Positions 13,238 through 14,131 of a DNA stretch of 14,131 bases are shown in pieces. The notes below the pieces were generated by a model. That model was not told where the DNA came from. It saw only the letters and a list, made by a program, of their open reading frames with translations, and did not search any database. The first letter of the stretch is position 1, and each line of letters starts with the position of its first letter. This DNA is from CAZQAA01 sp964591255 (GTDB lineage Bacteria > Desulfobacterota > DSM-4660 > Desulfatiglandales > Desulfatiglandaceae). A program made the translations under genes and the position numbers. The stretch is taken from NCBI GenBank assembly GCA_964591255.1, contig CAZQAA010000132.1, forward strand, positions 1 to 14,131, written 5' to 3'.

Positions 13238-14131
13238 TCAATTATGAAATACCTTGTCAACTTTTATATTGTTCTTGCCATGAGCCTTCCTCACCTGTGC
13301 AACGGCCACGAGATCGTCACCCATGACAAGTTTTACAAACCCCTCGTTCATATCATTGGAATCAGTCCCTGAAAACAGTTCATTCCAGGCCGGCTGATAA
13401 CCCTGTCTTATCTTTGCAGCAAGACCTTGTTTCACGTTTTCCTCATAAAGCGTGGGAACAGCGTCTTTCAGGGAAATAACTCCATCCTTGATATTTCCAA
13501 TCCCCAATTCTTTAGAATCAATAGCGTCTTCCACCCCAAAACTCCCGCTGGCCAGTCTCCTGAGAGATCTGAGATGGGCCCCGGATCCGATTCTTTTACC
13601 AAAATCAGCGGCAAGGCTTCTTACATATGTACCACTGGAACACTTGACCTTTATAATAATGTCAGGGAGGTTAACAGAAATAATCCTGAATGAATGGACT
13701 GTAATCTTCTTTTTCTTTAAATCAACCTTTATGCCCTTGCGGGCCAGTTTATACGACCTCACACCCTTGTATCTGACTGCAGAATATGCGGGAGGAACCT
13801 GTTCAATCACACCCGTGAAACTCTCGGCCATCTCCTGGATATGCTCTCGGCTCACATCTGGCACACTGTTCGTACGAACAACACGGCCTGTACAATCCTG
13901 AGTATCAGTCTCAACCCCCAGAGTCATAGTGGCTAAATAGGTCTTGTCTCCCCTCATGATCAGGTCCGAAAGCCTGGTTCCCTGTCCCAGGAGAATAATC
14001 AAAAGACCGGTTGCGAACGGGTCCAAGGTCCCTGCATGGCCGACCTTGTTGCCGCCCAGGAAACCCTTGATTCTCCTTACTACTTCATAGGAGGTCTCAC
14101 CTCTGTTTTTGTCTATCAGTAATATACCGTT
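13238..14131 (-). CDS. truB: tRNA pseudouridine(55) synthase TruB (5' end beyond the right edge)
   Basis: TruB converts U55 in the T-loop of tRNAs to pseudouridine and also acts as a tRNA folding chaperone. The frame is open to the right edge, giving 297 codons; only the first few residues are missing (E. coli TruB has 314 residues). The visible N-terminus NGILLIDKNRGETSYEVV corresponds to the usual G.l.vdKp.G.TS.dvv start. KVGHAGTLDPFATGLL then carries the catalytic aspartate (window residue 37). The later GDKTYLATMTLGVETDTQD, PPAYSAVRYKGVRSYKLARKG and CSSGTYVRSLAADFG stretches are conserved family blocks, and the C-terminal tail resembles a PUA-type domain. A TTG at 14026 lies inside the catalytic motif and cannot be the real start. 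The KNRGE opening is slightly unlike the common KP.G form. The stop is 56 bases before rpsO. Confidence 0.96.
   Translation of the reverse strand, partial: NGILLIDKNRGETSYEVVRRIKGFLGGNKVGHAGTLDPFATGLLIILLGQGTRLSDLIMRGDKTYLATMTLGVETDTQDCTGRVVRTNSVPDVSREHIQEMAESFTGVIEQVPPAYSAVRYKGVRSYKLARKGIKVDLKKKKITVHSFRIISVNLPDIIIKVKCSSGTYVRSLAADFGKRIGSGAHLRSLRRLASGSFGVEDAIDSKELGIGNIKDGVISLKDAVPTLYEENVKQGLAAKIRQGYQPAWNELFSGTDSNDMNEGFVKLVMGDDLVAVAQVRKAHGKNNIKVDKVFHN

Noticed and set aside
14024..14026. TTG as the start of truB
   Set aside because: This codon is the Leu of the catalytic TLDPFATG motif. The frame stays open with clear TruB sequence to the window edge, so the gene is cut by the window.
1..14131. 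Mobile elements, CRISPR arrays, toxin-antitoxin or defence genes, tRNA or rRNA genes
   Set aside because: No tandem spaced repeats, transposase-like proteins, inverted terminal repeats or tRNA-like folds were seen. Almost all the sequence is covered by conserved housekeeping genes.

Overview
The window is a compact stretch of housekeeping genes. It most resembles a member of the Desulfobacterota (the former Deltaproteobacteria), possibly a sulfate reducer. Three things point there: a siroheme-decarboxylase subunit gene (ahbB) next to hemL, which is the siroheme-dependent 'alternative' heme route; an ATP synthase operon holding only the AtpZ/AtpI-like proteins and FO subunits a and c, with a signal-peptide-like N-terminus on subunit c; and the order truB-rpsO-pnp-M16 peptidase. 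This placement is inference from gene content. No 16S gene or other direct taxonomic marker is present.

Layout. Bases 1-608, minus strand: a small DnaJ-C28-domain protein whose stop overlaps the start of purB (TAATG); purB runs off the left edge. Bases 609-852: a divergent control region. Bases 853-2625, plus strand: ahbB then hemL with no spacer. Bases 2626-2825: a promoter followed by what looks like a folded 5' leader RNA. Bases 2826-4621, plus strand: atpZ-like, atpI-like, atpB and atpE. Bases 4644-4677: a strong two-way terminator between converging transcription units. Bases 4690-14131, minus strand, read right to left: truB (5' end beyond the window), rpsO, pnp, an M16 zinc protease, a WalJ/YycJ-type metallo-beta-lactamase-fold nuclease-like protein, pdxA and uvrA. 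These lie close together and may be one or two long transcripts.

How the genes relate. hemL makes 5-aminolevulinate, the tetrapyrrole precursor, and AhbB helps turn siroheme towards heme, so that pair spans the start and a late branch of one pathway. PdxA works in synthesis of PLP, the cofactor of HemL. The atp block encodes the membrane rotor and stator core of the ATP synthase; the F1 genes and subunit b must lie elsewhere. truB, rpsO and pnp belong to the translation and RNA-turnover cluster common in bacteria.

I found no mobile element, CRISPR array, tRNA, rRNA or defence system. The most promising unexplained signal is the leader at about 2691-2779: three nested stems, a possible 5-bp pseudoknot from its 5' end to an apical loop, and a competing terminator-like pairing. 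It sits between a good promoter and an atpZ-like gene with no visible Shine-Dalgarno sequence. It may be a riboswitch or other cis-regulatory RNA controlling ATP synthase FO genes.
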